From: Sporosarcina sp. FSL K6-1522
GTDB lineage: Bacteria > Bacillota > Bacilli > Bacillales_A > Planococcaceae
Assembly (NCBI RefSeq): GCF_038622445.1
Contig: NZ_CP152019.1
Coordinates: 1,648,501-1,712,500, forward strand
Reading direction: 5' to 3'
Length of the DNA stretch: 64,000 nt
Shown here: positions 18,431 to 28,169 of the stretch, in pieces
Numbering within the stretch: position 1 is the first letter of the stretch
Layout of the letters: each line of letters begins with the position of its first letter
The notes under the pieces: model-generated
Seen by the model: the letters and a program-made list of their open reading frames with translations, nothing else
What the model was told of the DNA's origin: nothing
Databases searched by the model: none
Translations under genes and position numbers: made by a program

Positions 18431-19045
18431 ATGCTGAAAAAATTGGCTGCAGACGCGTTAGGATTGTCGGATATTGGTAAAATCATCGGTCCAGAAGATT
18501 ATGATAAAACGGATGCGGATGATTATATTCGACATGAAGATCATGAAAAAATTTATTTTTTAATCAAGACAAAAGCAGATGAATATTGCTTTACGAACAT
18601 TGCATTTATTCACGTCGATGGAGAGAAAGCGATTTCTTCGAAGCGCTTGCTAAAACGCTATCCGTATTCGCAATTCCAAATTACCAATGTGTATTTGGAA
18701 ACGGCGGGAAAAGTAGATTTGGATGTTGAAATCAAGTTTACTCTAGGCAATCAGTCGTTCAGCATTGACGTTGACAAAAAGCAACTTGCCCAATTGAATG
18801 ATCTATACAAAGCATTAGCCTATATTTCGGAACAAGTTCACGAAAATAATATCTTGTTAGAATTAGCGAATGGCAGTCTGGACAAAGCTGTAACAGTGTT
18901 GCATAACACACGCTTGTCTGACATCCAGTTAGCCGACGAGTATAAACAATTGACTGAATTCGGTTTTTCTTGGTTAACGGCTGTTCGTGACCAATACAAC
19001 ATCAAAGACTTCAGTGATGTGTTTGAGAAATATATTAACAATTAA
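18431..19045 (+). CDS. yvbH: YvbH-like bacterial PH-domain protein
   Basis: A 204-residue cytoplasmic protein resembling B. subtilis YvbH. A bacterial pleckstrin-homology domain (about residues 10-125; it begins LAADALGLSDIGKIIGPEDY) is followed by a helical YvbH-type extension (about 140-200) thought to promote oligomerisation. It is a single-gene unit with its own terminator. No biochemical role is established for the family. Confidence 0.8.
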   Translation: MLKKLAADALGLSDIGKIIGPEDYDKTDADDYIRHEDHEKIYFLIKTKADEYCFTNIAFIHVDGEKAISSKRLLKRYPYSQFQITNVYLETAGKVDLDVEIKFTLGNQSFSIDVDKKQLAQLNDLYKALAYISEQVHENNILLELANGSLDKAVTVLHNTRLSDIQLADEYKQLTEFGFSWLTAVRDQYNIKDFSDVFEKYINN

Positions 19046-19080
19046 CTAGTTGTACATATTACCATTGAGAAAAGTGTGAG

Positions 19081-19124
19081 GTCCCAAGTTCTGAAACAGT
19101 TTGTTTTGGAACTTGGGACTTTTT
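19081..19124 (+). terminator. Rho-independent terminator of the YvbH-like gene
   Basis: GTCCCAAGTTC and GAACTTGGGAC form an 11-bp perfect stem followed by TTTTT. Confidence 0.85.
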
Positions 19125-19251
19125 CTGTTGGAGGCAAGAACTTTTCAAAGTGTAGATTTGTAATGGTGCCAAAGGTGAATCTACCTAGCTAAAATGCTAG
19201 AATAGTAGTAGTGGACCCCCATTATAAATAGAAAAGAAAGTAGTGAAACGT

Positions 19252-19683
19252 ATGGCAATTGCATCGCATTCCGTAATCATTCAAGCACCTGTAGAAAACG
19301 TCTGGAAATACGTTAGTCAAATTGAAAATTGGGCAACAATGGTCCCTGCTTATAAAGAGCATGAACAAATTGATGAGCAAAAGTCAGTTTGGACATTTGA
19401 AGGGAATTTTAAAGGGTTGAAAAAGACAGTGAAAATGGAGTTAAACATCACTGAATTTGACGAGCCATCGATCATTCGGTTCGAGTTAAAAGGCTTAACG
19501 GATAACTTTACGGGAAGCGGAAGGTTTACTGCTGAAGAGACGGCAGGGGAAACTACGATGACAGGGACAATTGAAGTAAATGCAGGTGGCTTAACAGGCG
19601 CTGTATTGTCACCTGTTATTAAAATGGTGTTGCCGAAAGTGACAACGCGCTTAACAGAGAAAATTGCACGCCAAATTAAATAA
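19252..19683 (+). CDS. SRPBCC/CoxG-like protein
   Basis: A 143-residue START-fold (SRPBCC) protein of the CoxG or polyketide cyclase-like type, which binds hydrophobic ligands. The opening SHSVIIQAPVENVWKYVSQIENWATMVP is the typical N-terminal strand and helix; the C-terminal helix VIKMVLPKVTTRLTEKIARQI closes the cavity. GTG 19243 is an alternative start, but it lies too close to the weak AGAAAG ribosome binding site. The CoxG link to CO dehydrogenase assembly is not supported here, as no cox genes are nearby. Confidence 0.75.
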   Translation: MAIASHSVIIQAPVENVWKYVSQIENWATMVPAYKEHEQIDEQKSVWTFEGNFKGLKKTVKMELNITEFDEPSIIRFELKGLTDNFTGSGRFTAEETAGETTMTGTIEVNAGGLTGAVLSPVIKMVLPKVTTRLTEKIARQIK

Positions 19684-19698
19684 GACAAGATTATGTAA

Positions 19699-19744
19699 AG
19701 CACCAGCCACTCATTCGATTATTTGGGGGGCTGGTGTTTTTTTG
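19699..19744. terminator. Bidirectional terminator
   Basis: CACCAGCC and GGCTGGTG form a stem followed by TTTTTTT. It lies between the SRPBCC gene and the convergent ydbT-like gene and overlaps the latter's last codons. Confidence 0.8.
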
Positions 19745-21161
19745 CGAAGAAGGTAGGGTAAGTGATAAATTGATCTTGATATTCATCACTTAACCCGTAT
19801 AATTGATAACTTTCATTACCAGAGTAAACAGAGTAATAGTAGCTTGATGCTTTCCGTACTTTAGTCAATGGAGATTGACTAATTCCGGTATGCTGTATAT
19901 ATTTTTTCAATGTAATCATTTTAGTTGACTGTAGCCATTTATATTCAGAATGACTGATGAATTTATCGTCAAAAAGTAAACCCGCATATTTCCAACGCAA
20001 GTAGCCCACATATAAAAAGAACGGTAGAAGTACCGAACCAAATAAAAAGATTGGGTGTAGGTAAATGAATGCAAGTAGGATAATCGTAGGTGACCAAATC
20101 GCTTTCAGTAAGTAGTCTGGGAGGAGAGCCTTTTTTGCTTTCCTATTTATTTCAATCACGTCAAACATCGGCAAGTATTGCTTGATAACGTCTGCGACTT
20201 CCTTCTGTTTAAGAATCGGTCGAAAATACAGATCACGGCTTGTCTTCGTACTCATTCCAATGGGATCAATCTTTAATTGGACATAGCCGAATGGGCGGAA
20301 TGATAGTGGCTCTATAATACGGATTGAACGGATTTCTTGGATTGGTATTTGATAGTCCTTTTTCTCAAAGAAGCCGTAAGAGATATAGATTTGTTTTTCA
20401 ATTTTAGTTATTTGGTAGTTTTTGTACATGAAAAAAACATAAATAGCCGCAACGAAGGTTGATAAAATACTTAGTCCACATACAATAGGAATCATTGCCA
20501 ACCATGCTTCAATCGGTATCTCTACCACACTGCGTCCACTTTCAATTACATTTTTCTGTTCTACTTCTGCACCTTCTATACCTACCCATCTTGCAATCGG
20601 TGTATATAAAAAACTAACCACTGTAAAGGTGAGTACAAAAGCACTCCAAAAAATTCGTGGATTTGTCACCGCTAGTAGCAAGCACGGAAGCACGGTTAAA
20701 TTGTTCGATGCTGTATCTGTGATCTCCAAATCATACTCACCGAAGACAGTGTTTTTTATTTCCACAATTCCTTTGTTTGATAAAACAAAAGAAACTTCCT
20801 CTCCACCAATCAACTCTACATTAAAATTGGATACGCCAAGCAAGCGTTTAGGCAGTGAATCTGATGTATGAATCGACTTCACGCGATTGATTGCAATCTC
20901 TTGATATTTCCTTCTGAAAACACCTTCAGAAAGAGTGATTTTTTCCGCATTAAAGTCAAATTTTTTGCAGTACCATGAGCATATTGAAAATACAACAATC
21001 AACGTACAGAGCAAAAAAAATCCGATTTTCAACATATTTTCATATAGTTGATTTGTACCTAACAAACCAAGAACAAGCGTCAGGAGTGGAAGTAAATTGT
21101 TCTTTATTGTTCTATAATTAATATGAAGGATTTCAATTAGGTGATCTCTTTTCGTGTTCAT
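19719..21161 (-). CDS. ydbT: YdbT-like membrane PH-domain protein
   Basis: A 480-residue membrane protein with several bPH_2 (YdbS/YdbT-type) domains, interleaved with paired transmembrane segments near residues 18-60, 150-250 and 355-395. The bPH_2 signature is visible as YQEIAINRVKSIHTSDS (near residue 90) and as YQIPIQEIRSIRIIEP (near residue 275). Its start lies 29 bases inside the upstream ydbS-like gene, so the two are translationally coupled. In B. subtilis, YdbST were reported to counter the antimicrobial toxin amylocyclicin; the same role here is inference. Confidence 0.85.
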   Translation of the reverse strand: MNTKRDHLIEILHINYRTIKNNLLPLLTLVLGLLGTNQLYENMLKIGFFLLCTLIVVFSICSWYCKKFDFNAEKITLSEGVFRRKYQEIAINRVKSIHTSDSLPKRLLGVSNFNVELIGGEEVSFVLSNKGIVEIKNTVFGEYDLEITDTASNNLTVLPCLLLAVTNPRIFWSAFVLTFTVVSFLYTPIARWVGIEGAEVEQKNVIESGRSVVEIPIEAWLAMIPIVCGLSILSTFVAAIYVFFMYKNYQITKIEKQIYISYGFFEKKDYQIPIQEIRSIRIIEPLSFRPFGYVQLKIDPIGMSTKTSRDLYFRPILKQKEVADVIKQYLPMFDVIEINRKAKKALLPDYLLKAIWSPTIILLAFIYLHPIFLFGSVLLPFFLYVGYLRWKYAGLLFDDKFISHSEYKWLQSTKMITLKKYIQHTGISQSPLTKVRKASSYYYSVYSGNESYQLYGLSDEYQDQFITYPTFFAKKHQPPK

Positions 21162-21621
21162 CCTGATCTATCCCTTCCTCAATTAGTTTAGTAACAATGT
21201 CCGTTTTTACTTGCTGTGCTTGCTGTTCGGTCAAGTAAAGAATGAAATGATCATGCCCGGCAGTATAAATACTCAAACAATATAAATGAAAGAAACGTGA
21301 ATAAAAGGTTTGTTCAATATCGACATGCTGAATACGGCGAATCGGAATTGTATCATGCTGGATGATAATTCCGCCTTTGACTGTTTGAATCACATTATCA
21401 TCAATCGAAAATCGGAAATTTCGATAGCGAAGCGGATTAAAAATCAACCAGATCAAAAAATTCCAAGTGAAATAAATAGCTAATAGCAAAATGATTTTAA
21501 GGACAAAATCATACTCGTGAAAAAAATAATAAAGAACGGCAATGAATGCCATGCGTATGATAAATGATTGAAAATCCTCTAGTATCCAAATGATAATTGA
21601 CTTTTTTTCTACCCTCTGCAT
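21133..21621 (-). CDS. ydbS: YdbS-like membrane PH-domain protein
   Basis: A 162-residue protein with two adjacent transmembrane segments (about 17-60) and one bPH_2 domain (about 65-145; IIQHDTIPIRRIQHVDIEQT is the conserved core). It is the first gene of the ydbS-ydbT pair, with AAAGGAG five bases before the ATG. It probably forms a membrane complex with YdbT. Confidence 0.87.
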   Translation of the reverse strand: MQRVEKKSIIIWILEDFQSFIIRMAFIAVLYYFFHEYDFVLKIILLLAIYFTWNFLIWLIFNPLRYRNFRFSIDDNVIQTVKGGIIIQHDTIPIRRIQHVDIEQTFYSRFFHLYCLSIYTAGHDHFILYLTEQQAQQVKTDIVTKLIEEGIDQDEHEKRSPN

Positions 21622-22081
21622 ATGAACTCCTTTTTTATGAAAAGTTATACTATTCTATCCATACTCTAATTATAGCAGACTTTAGTTCTACACTCACTAT
21701 GAGTAATTAGCACGACTGTTGATTGAGAAAAAAACTGTGCCATACACTTTGTCCGATATGCATATGAGATTTGTTCATCCTTCGTGTTCCAAAAACGTAA
21801 GTACATAAAGTGCGAATGCTTTTAGGAAGAAAGAATCGTCGACCCTTCAATGGTGAATTTGTGAATCACATTAGCTATCACAAGCGGTTTATTATGACAA
21901 AATATCACTGTGTGGATTCCATTCTTATCCTGCAAATCTGATAAATATTTATAAAATTCCGGAAATATTTATTAAAATAAAATACCGGTCTACTTATAGG
22001 TAAAAGTAAGTATACTGTTACAACTGGAGAAGTGATTGTGTTTTGTTACCATGGGAATTTAAGAGAAATGGGGGGAGTATG
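21622..22081. other. 460-base divergent intergenic region
   Basis: This lies between the ydbS-like gene and the symporter gene. It contains AT-rich sequence suited to promoters in both directions, but I see no clear -35/-10 pair, riboswitch or repeat. Confidence 0.4.
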
Positions 22082-23314
22082 ATGAAAGACTTATTTGTTA
22101 AATGGAATCAAGTGAGCCTCGTAAAAAGGATAGTCATTGGTATTATTGTGGGTCTTATTTTAGCTGTAACCGTTCCTAAGGCGGCGAGTTGGGTTACCAT
22201 TTTCGGTTCTTTATTTGTCGGTGCGTTAAAGGCAGTTGCACCCGTATTAGTTTTATTTTTAGTCATACATGCACTTGCCGCGCATAAAAGCGGGAAGAAA
22301 ACAAATATGAAATCGATTCTTGTTCTTTATGCGATTGGTACATTACTAGCGGGGGCTGTTGCGGTCGTTGCGAGTTTTATGTTCCCAGTGACATTAACAT
22401 TGACAGCTGGAGCAGATGGTCTTTCTCCACCTGAAGGTATTGTTGAAGTGCTGGAAACATTACTATTTAATCTAGTTGCGAATCCAATTGATGCATTAAT
22501 AAATGCGAACTATTTAGGGATATTAATGTGGGCAGTTGTTCTGGGGCTTGCATTGAAAAATACCAGTCAAAATACGAAAGATATGTTGGGCAGTTTTTCG
22601 AGTGCCATTACGAAAGTTGTTCAGTGGGTCATTCAGCTAGCGCCACTTGGTATTATGGGGCTTGTCTTTGATGCAATCGTGACATCCGGCTTTTCTGCAT
22701 TAGCTGTATATGGGAGATTAATCGCCATTTTAGTGGGCTGTATGCTGTTTATCGCATTGGTGGTGAATCCGTTAATCGTATTTATCTATACACGAAAAAA
22801 TCCTTATCCACTTGTGTTAAGGGTTTTAAGAGAAAGTGGTTTAACGGCGTTTTTCACACGCAGTTCAGCTGCAAATATTCCAGTGAATATGAGGCTGTGT
22901 GAAAAACTTGGTTTAGATGAGGATACGTATGCAGTGTCCATTCCGCTTGGCGCTACTATTAATATGGCGGGTGCAGCCGTGACAATTGCTGTACTGACAC
23001 TTGCAACCGTCTACACGCTTGGGATTGAAGTTGATTTTATGACTGCACTTCTGCTTTGTGTAGTTGCGGCTGTTTCGGCAGCAGGTGCATCTGGTGTTGC
23101 GGGGGGCTCGCTGTTATTGATCCCGCTAGCATGTAGTTTATTTGGTGTACCAAATGATATTGCGATGCAAGTAGTTGGTGTAGGTTTTATTATCGGGGTG
23201 ATTCAGGACTCGTGTGAAACGGCACTAAACTCCTCCTCTGACGTCTTGTTCACAGCTACGGCTGAACATGCTAGAGAGCGTAAAGAAGGTAAAATAGTTT
23301 CTATGAAATCATAA
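22082..23314 (+). CDS. sstT: Serine/threonine:Na+ symporter, SstT-like
   Basis: A 410-residue sodium:dicarboxylate/amino-acid symporter (DAACS) resembling SstT, which imports serine and threonine. It has about eight transmembrane helices plus two re-entrant hairpins. [22 protein letters not shown] is the serine-rich hairpin HP1, [22 protein letters not shown] is the sodium-binding helix 7, and [18 protein letters not shown] is HP2. The open frame extends to TTG 22043, but GGGGGAG directly before ATG 22079/22082 sets the start. It is a single-gene unit. Confidence 0.9.
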   Translation: MKDLFVKWNQVSLVKRIVIGIIVGLILAVTVPKAASWVTIFGSLFVGALKAVAPVLVLFLVIHALAAHKSGKKTNMKSILVLYAIGTLLAGAVAVVASFMFPVTLTLTAGADGLSPPEGIVEVLETLLFNLVANPIDALINANYLGILMWAVVLGLALKNTSQNTKDMLGSFSSAITKVVQWVIQLAPLGIMGLVFDAIVTSGFSALAVYGRLIAILVGCMLFIALVVNPLIVFIYTRKNPYPLVLRVLRESGLTAFFTRSSAANIPVNMRLCEKLGLDEDTYAVSIPLGATINMAGAAVTIAVLTLATVYTLGIEVDFMTALLLCVVAAVSAAGASGVAGGSLLLIPLACSLFGVPNDIAMQVVGVGFIIGVIQDSCETALNSSSDVLFTATAEHARERKEGKIVSMKS

Positions 23315-23342
23315 AAACTAAGACAAAAGTAAAAAGAAATGA

Positions 23343-23385
23343 GAAGCCACGATTACCGAAGTTGATTCGATGATTGTGGCTTTTG
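23343..23385. terminator. Terminator between sstT and ypdA
   Basis: AAGCCACGAT pairs with ATTGTGGCTT (one wobble), followed by TTTT. It could serve both convergent genes. Confidence 0.6.
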
Positions 23386-23412
23386 GCGTCTGTAATGATT
23401 TACGAGTCCTAC

Positions 23413-24398
23413 TTATTTACTTTGCACAAAAGAAAGCCGCCGTGCGATTACATCTGCAATTTTCAAGCCGTGGAAACGTCCGTCTTCGATGTACATACGA
23501 TTGGTAATACCGCTCGTGACTACGCCAGCAAGAAATACATTTTTGACATTCGATTCATAGGTCTCTGGGTGAAAGGACGGAACCAATGTCGAGGCGTCCG
23601 TTTGAATGTCGATGCTTTGCAACATGGAAATATTGGGCTGGTAGCCGATAAGAGAAAAGCCAAAATCATTTGGTTTGGAAATGGCTCCTTCTGTCGAATG
23701 GATGTGAATGGAGGTTTCATCAATCGCAGCAATGCTAGAATTCGGATAAAATGCAATCTGTCCTTTTTTAAGAAGATTACGCATATCTAATAACAAGGAT
23801 GGTTTAATGCCTTCTAAGACGGTGTCACCGCGGTGGACGAGAGTCACATGCGCACCGCTACGATAAAGGTCAATCGCAGCTTCAATGGCTGAGTTTTTTC
23901 CGCCTATTACGGTGACGTGTTGTCCATAATAAAGATGTCCTTCTTTATAATAATGGGATACTTTTGGTGAGATTTCTCCTGCTATTCCTAGCTGTCTAGG
24001 CGTATCGAAAATCCCGGTGGCAATCACAATTGTTTTCGCTTCATACGTAATGGTATTGCCATTACGATCTTCTGCTTGGAAAGTAAAAGATGCTGCGTTT
24101 TTTGTAATTGCATTCACTTTTTGAAAACATTTATCTGAATTTCTTGTCTTTCTGTTACAAGGCGATAATATTTTAACAGTTCTGTTCGTGAGGGGCGAAC
24201 ATCTTGAGATACGAATGGGATATTGCCGATTTCCAATCGATCTGAAGTACTATAGAACGTCATATGTAAAGGACATTTCACAATGGAATTGACAATCGCC
24301 TCTTTTTCGATAATGACATAAGAACCCCCTTTTTCTTGAAGGGCTAACCCCGTCGCTAAGCCGCAGGGGCCACCGCCAATAATGACAAGATCATACAT
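23413..24398 (-). pseudogene. ypdA: YpdA-like FAD/NAD(P) oxidoreductase, frameshifted
   Basis: Two minus-strand frames make up one YpdA-type flavoprotein (bacillithiol disulfide reductase family). The N-terminal 94 residues (24114-24398) carry the FAD motif GGGPCG and end INVFKK-stop. The C-terminal 234 residues (23413-24117) carry the NAD(P) motif VIGGKNSAIEAA and the FAD-closing AGVVTSG...GRFHG. The combined length of about 325 fits intact homologues. The frames meet at CAAAAAGTGA, where one extra A would restore one reading frame. A real null mutation, an assembly error, or ribosomal -1 slippage at the A-run are all possible. Confidence 0.85.
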
Positions 24399-25068
24399 CT
24401 AGTTAAAAACTTCCTTTGAAATAGCAAGTCACACGGTCTCAACAGGATGGGGGGGTGCTATGGGGCAGTATGCATGGTTGAATGCGAATACATACGAAAA
24501 AAGTATAAATCCTATGTTTACTCACGTATTATCGAAGTGGAATTATTTCCTGTCATCACGTTTTTATTGATACTGAGGGAAAATAAGATTATAATAATTG
24601 CTAGGATGAATGTATTAAAATGGAATCGGACGAGCGGTTTCAAAGTTTAATGCGTCATTGCTTAACAAACCTTAATGGTTCTTGTTGTATTCCACGCTTT
24701 GAAAAATACCCTTTTTCAAAACGAACCCTTCTGTATAGTCACAGAGGTCCTCTATGTATTCCTATTTCAATAAACAATTAAGGGTCTCCCCCTTAATGGA
24801 TCTAATCCTTCGAAGAGTTGTTATGGTACTTACGTATAAAAAAAGATGCACGGATAAGCCGATGATCTGACCACTTTCAATCGTACGAACAGCGTACAGG
24901 TAGTGTTCAATCAATGGGCTTTTATTCATTTGTAGATATAGGTGTTACGATTGTTCTGAAAAGTAACACGAAGGGTAGAATAGTGAACAGTTGTTATGTA
25001 TATATGTGTTACGAAATGATTGAAATGTGTTACTGTTCAGTGAAAAATTGCGGAGAGGGAGTTGAAGC
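24399..25068. other. 670-base intergenic region upstream of nikR
   Basis: The first 540 bases hold no convincing gene; a 67-codon frame at 24447-24650 looks spurious. From about 24940 onward there are repeated GTGTTAC motifs (24942, 25006, 25027) and their inverse GTAACAC (24963), plus AGTGAACAGT (24980-24990) and ACTGTTCAGT (about 25032-25041), which nearly mirror one another. This is clearly a control region for nikR-nikABCDE. Confidence 0.5.
24942..24969 (+). promoter_or_regulatory. Candidate NikR operator
   Basis: GTGTTAC (24942-24948) and GTAACAC (24963-24969) form a perfect inverted repeat with a 14-base spacer, 28 bp overall. The well-studied E. coli NikR site (GTATGA-N16-TCATAC) also spans 28 bp, which fits binding by two ribbon-helix-helix dimers of a NikR tetramer. 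Confidence 0.6.
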
Positions 25069-25488
25069 ATGCAGGATTCAACGTTAAAGCGGTTTGGTGT
25101 TTCAATGGATGGGGGTTTGTTGCGTAAATTTGATGCGTTCGTGCAACAAAGAGGGTATGAAAATCGCTCAGAAGCCGTTCGGGATCTTGTGCGTGAGGCG
25201 ATACTTCAACAAACATGGGAAGATGATGAGCAGTTAATTGCGGGAAGTATTCTGTTGTTTTATGACCATCATCAGCGTAACTTATTGGAAGAAATGACGA
25301 AGATTCAACATAGTGTACATGATGTCATCCTTGCCACAACACACTTCCATTTAACGCATGATAGCTGTTTGGAGCTGATTGTCGTGAAAGGGAAAGTGAA
25401 GGATGTGCAGCGACTTAGTCATCAGCTGACGAGTTTAAAAGGTGTGTCTTACGGAAATTTCACAGCGGCACCAGTAGAACAAATCTAG
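25069..25488 (+). CDS. nikR: Nickel-responsive regulator NikR
   Basis: A 139-residue metalloregulator. The N-terminal ribbon-helix-helix (residues 1-45; RFGVSMDGGLLRKFD, then NRSEAVRDLVREA) binds DNA, and the C-terminal ACT-like domain binds Ni(II). All four E. coli high-affinity Ni ligands have equivalents at identical spacing: H81, H92, H94 and C100 (in THFHLTHDSC). It is the first gene of the operon, 64 bases before nikA, with GGAGAGGGAG upstream. It probably represses the operon when nickel is plentiful. Confidence 0.93.
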   Translation: MQDSTLKRFGVSMDGGLLRKFDAFVQQRGYENRSEAVRDLVREAILQQTWEDDEQLIAGSILLFYDHHQRNLLEEMTKIQHSVHDVILATTHFHLTHDSCLELIVVKGKVKDVQRLSHQLTSLKGVSYGNFTAAPVEQI

Positions 25489-25552
25489 TTTTGGCTGTAA
25501 AATCCTCCTTTTTAAAGGGAGAGACAACTATTTTTTAGAAGGAGTGTATGAA

Positions 25553-27166
25553 ATGACAAAGAAATTGTTGGGACGCATGATCATAGCGACTGTCGCTATT
25601 TCGCTGATGTTAGCAGGTTGTTCATCATCCAAAACGAGTGAGGACAAGAAGAAAAAGGCGGACAGGCCGAAAGACGAGCTTGTGCTAGCATTTGGATCGG
25701 AGCCTGAAACGGGGTTTGATCCGACAACGGGGTGGGGACGTTATGGTTCACCACTTTTCCAAAGTACATTGTTAAAACGGGATGACCAATTGAACATAGT
25801 CCATGATCTTGCCACCCATTACGAAGTCAGTGAAGACGGCAAAGTTTGGACAGTAACGTTACGTGAGGATGTAAAATTTTCGGATGGCGAGCCTTTGACG
25901 GCAGCAGATGTGAAATTTACCTTTGAAACGGCAGCTACGAATGGTTCGGTTGTCGATTTAAATATTTTAGAAAAAGTTGAAGCAGTGGATAGTAAGACGG
26001 TTACATTCACGTTAAAGAAAGCACAGTCAACGTTTGTCAATAATTTGGCGGCGACGGGTATTGTGCCAGCGCATGCATATGGCGACGATTATGCGGAACA
26101 TCCTGTTGGTTCAGGACCATTTGAACTGGTGCAGTGGGACAAAGGCCAACAGCTAATCGTAAAGGCAAATCCTGAATACTACGGCACAATGCCGTATTTT
26201 AAGCAGGTGACATTTGTGTTCTTAAATGAGGACTCTGCATTTGCGGCTGCGCAAGCAGGTACGGTGGACTTAGCTTATATTCCGGCTGCCTTTAGCAATA
26301 AAAAGGTACCAGGTATGGAACTAAAAGCGATAAAAACGGTAGACAATCGTGGAATTGTATTCCCTTACGTCAAGTCTGGTGAATCTACTGAAGACGGTTT
26401 GCCAATTGGGAACGATGTAACAGCAGACCCAGCTATCCGCCACGCGATTAATATCGCAGTTGACCGTCAGGCGCTAATCGATGGTGTGTTGGAAGGCTAT
26501 GGAACGCCGGCTTATACGTCAGTGGATGGGCTTCCATGGTGGAATCCAGAGACCGTTATGGAAGATGCAGATATGGACGGAGCGCGTAAGTTATTAGAAG
26601 AAGCGGGTTGGAAAGATACCGATGGAGATGGCATTGTTGAGAAAGGCGCTTTGAAAGCCGAATTCGAGCTGTATTACTTAGCGGACGATACAATCAGACA
26701 ATCCCTTGCGATTTCGGTTGCGGATATGATGAAGCCACTCGGCATTAATATTAAAATCGAGGGCGGCAGCTGGGATGTTATAAGCAAGAAAATGTACTCT
26801 GAGGCTGTTCTGATGGGCTGGGGAAGTCATGACCCACATGAAATGTACAATATCTATGATAGTGAAAATGCTGGAATTGAGTACTATAATACAGGGTTTT
26901 ATAAAAATGATACGGTAGATGAATACTTTGACAAGGCACTTCAAGCGAAGAGTGAAAAAGAGGCCATTGAGTTTTGGAAAAAAGCACAATGGGATGGCAC
27001 GACTGGTTTGAGTGCCAAAGGAGATGCTCCGTGGGCATGGTTAGTAAATATCGATCACTTGTATTTAGTGAAAGAAGGCCTTGATATCGGAGAGCAACGA
27101 ATTCATGTTCATGGACATGGTTGGCCGGCTACAGATAATATTGCTGATTGGAAATGGAGTAAGTAA
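25553..27166 (+). CDS. nikA: Nickel ABC transporter substrate-binding lipoprotein NikA
   Basis: A 537-residue extracytoplasmic binding protein of the peptide/nickel family (SBP_bac_5). A lipoprotein signal peptide ends at the lipobox LAGC (about residues 18-21), followed by a charged linker rich in Lys. The domain shows the usual order: GSEPETGFDPTTGWGRYG, DVKFSDGEPLTAADVKFTFE, HPVGSGPFEL and ADPAIRHAINIAVDRQALI. AGAAGGAG lies 8 nt before ATG 25553, so the GTG at 25544 is not used. It delivers nickel, probably chelated, to NikBC. The upstream nikR makes nickel much likelier than peptide. Confidence 0.9.
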   Translation: MTKKLLGRMIIATVAISLMLAGCSSSKTSEDKKKKADRPKDELVLAFGSEPETGFDPTTGWGRYGSPLFQSTLLKRDDQLNIVHDLATHYEVSEDGKVWTVTLREDVKFSDGEPLTAADVKFTFETAATNGSVVDLNILEKVEAVDSKTVTFTLKKAQSTFVNNLAATGIVPAHAYGDDYAEHPVGSGPFELVQWDKGQQLIVKANPEYYGTMPYFKQVTFVFLNEDSAFAAAQAGTVDLAYIPAAFSNKKVPGMELKAIKTVDNRGIVFPYVKSGESTEDGLPIGNDVTADPAIRHAINIAVDRQALIDGVLEGYGTPAYTSVDGLPWWNPETVMEDADMDGARKLLEEAGWKDTDGDGIVEKGALKAEFELYYLADDTIRQSLAISVADMMKPLGINIKIEGGSWDVISKKMYSEAVLMGWGSHDPHEMYNIYDSENAGIEYYNTGFYKNDTVDEYFDKALQAKSEKEAIEFWKKAQWDGTTGLSAKGDAPWAWLVNIDHLYLVKEGLDIGEQRIHVHGHGWPATDNIADWKWSK

Positions 27167-27167
27167 T

Positions 27168-28169
27168 GTGCGTAAACATACAGGTGTAAAAATAGGCGCC
27201 TTTCTATTGATGAAGGGTTTTAGAATGCTGACATTATTGTTTGCGATTTGCCTAATCTCATTTTTATTAGTGAAGAATTCTCCGATTGATCCAATTCAAG
27301 CTTATATTGGTGCGGATATGTTAAAGGTAGGTCCTGAACAGCGAGAGCAAATCGCCGAATATTGGGGGCTTGACCAACCCGTTATGGTGCAATTTTTTAG
27401 TTGGGGTTCTGCCTTACTATCGGGTGATTTAGGGAATTCGATGATTTTTCGTCGTCCGGTAGCGGATATTATTGGCGAGCGCTTTCTAAATTCGCTCGTC
27501 TTAATGCTAACGGCATGGGTTTTGTCAGGTGTGATTGGTTTCGTGCTTGGCGTTGTATCTGCGATGAAAAAGGGCACGTGGATTGATCGAATCATTAAAT
27601 GGTACTGTTACACACTGGCATCGACGCCTACGTTTTGGCTAGGGCTTCTGATGCTCATTGTGTTTGCGGTGTGGCTTGGGTGGTTCCCGATTGGGCTGGG
27701 CGTTCCAGCTGGGGTCTTGGCGGAAGATGTCACATTGGCAGATCGTCTCCAGCATCTCATACTCCCAGCGCTGACGTTGAGTGTATTGGGCGTGGCGAAT
27801 GTTGCCTTGCATACACGTCAAAAACTTATTGAAGTGTTGGCGAGTGATTATGTGTTGTTTGCAAGGGCGAGAGGCGAACGTGGCTTTCTGTTGTTTTGGC
27901 GACATGGTTTGCGTAATGTTGCTTTGCCTGCCATCACCTTACAGTTCGCGGCTTTTAGTGAATTGTTTGGGGGAGCGGTGCTTGCCGAGCAAGTATTTTC
28001 CTACCCAGGTCTTGGACAAGCGACTGTCGAGGCAGGGTTAAGGGGAGACGTTCCTCTGTTATTAGGGTTAGTGCTGTTTAGTACGTTATTTGTGTTTGTA
28101 GGAAATTTAATTGCCGATCTTATCTATTATGTAGTTGATCCGCGGACGAGGGAGGGGCGCATGCTATGA
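27168..28169 (+). CDS. nikB: Nickel ABC transporter permease NikB
   Basis: A 333-residue permease with six transmembrane segments and the N-terminal ISFLLVKNSPIDPI signature of DppB/NikB proteins. The cytoplasmic EAA loop (FARARGERGFLLFWRHGLRN) contacts the ATPases. The open frame starts inside nikA, but the real start is GTG 27168, one base after the nikA stop, with GGAG 8 nt upstream. Its last codons overlap the nikC start by four bases (ATGA). Confidence 0.92.
   Translation: MRKHTGVKIGAFLLMKGFRMLTLLFAICLISFLLVKNSPIDPIQAYIGADMLKVGPEQREQIAEYWGLDQPVMVQFFSWGSALLSGDLGNSMIFRRPVADIIGERFLNSLVLMLTAWVLSGVIGFVLGVVSAMKKGTWIDRIIKWYCYTLASTPTFWLGLLMLIVFAVWLGWFPIGLGVPAGVLAEDVTLADRLQHLILPALTLSVLGVANVALHTRQKLIEVLASDYVLFARARGERGFLLFWRHGLRNVALPAITLQFAAFSELFGGAVLAEQVFSYPGLGQATVEAGLRGDVPLLLGLVLFSTLFVFVGNLIADLIYYVVDPRTREGRML

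Noticed and set aside
24447-24650. 67-codon plus-strand frame in the region before nikR
   Set aside because: No ribosome binding site, Cys/Tyr-rich composition unlike real proteins, and no recognisable motif.
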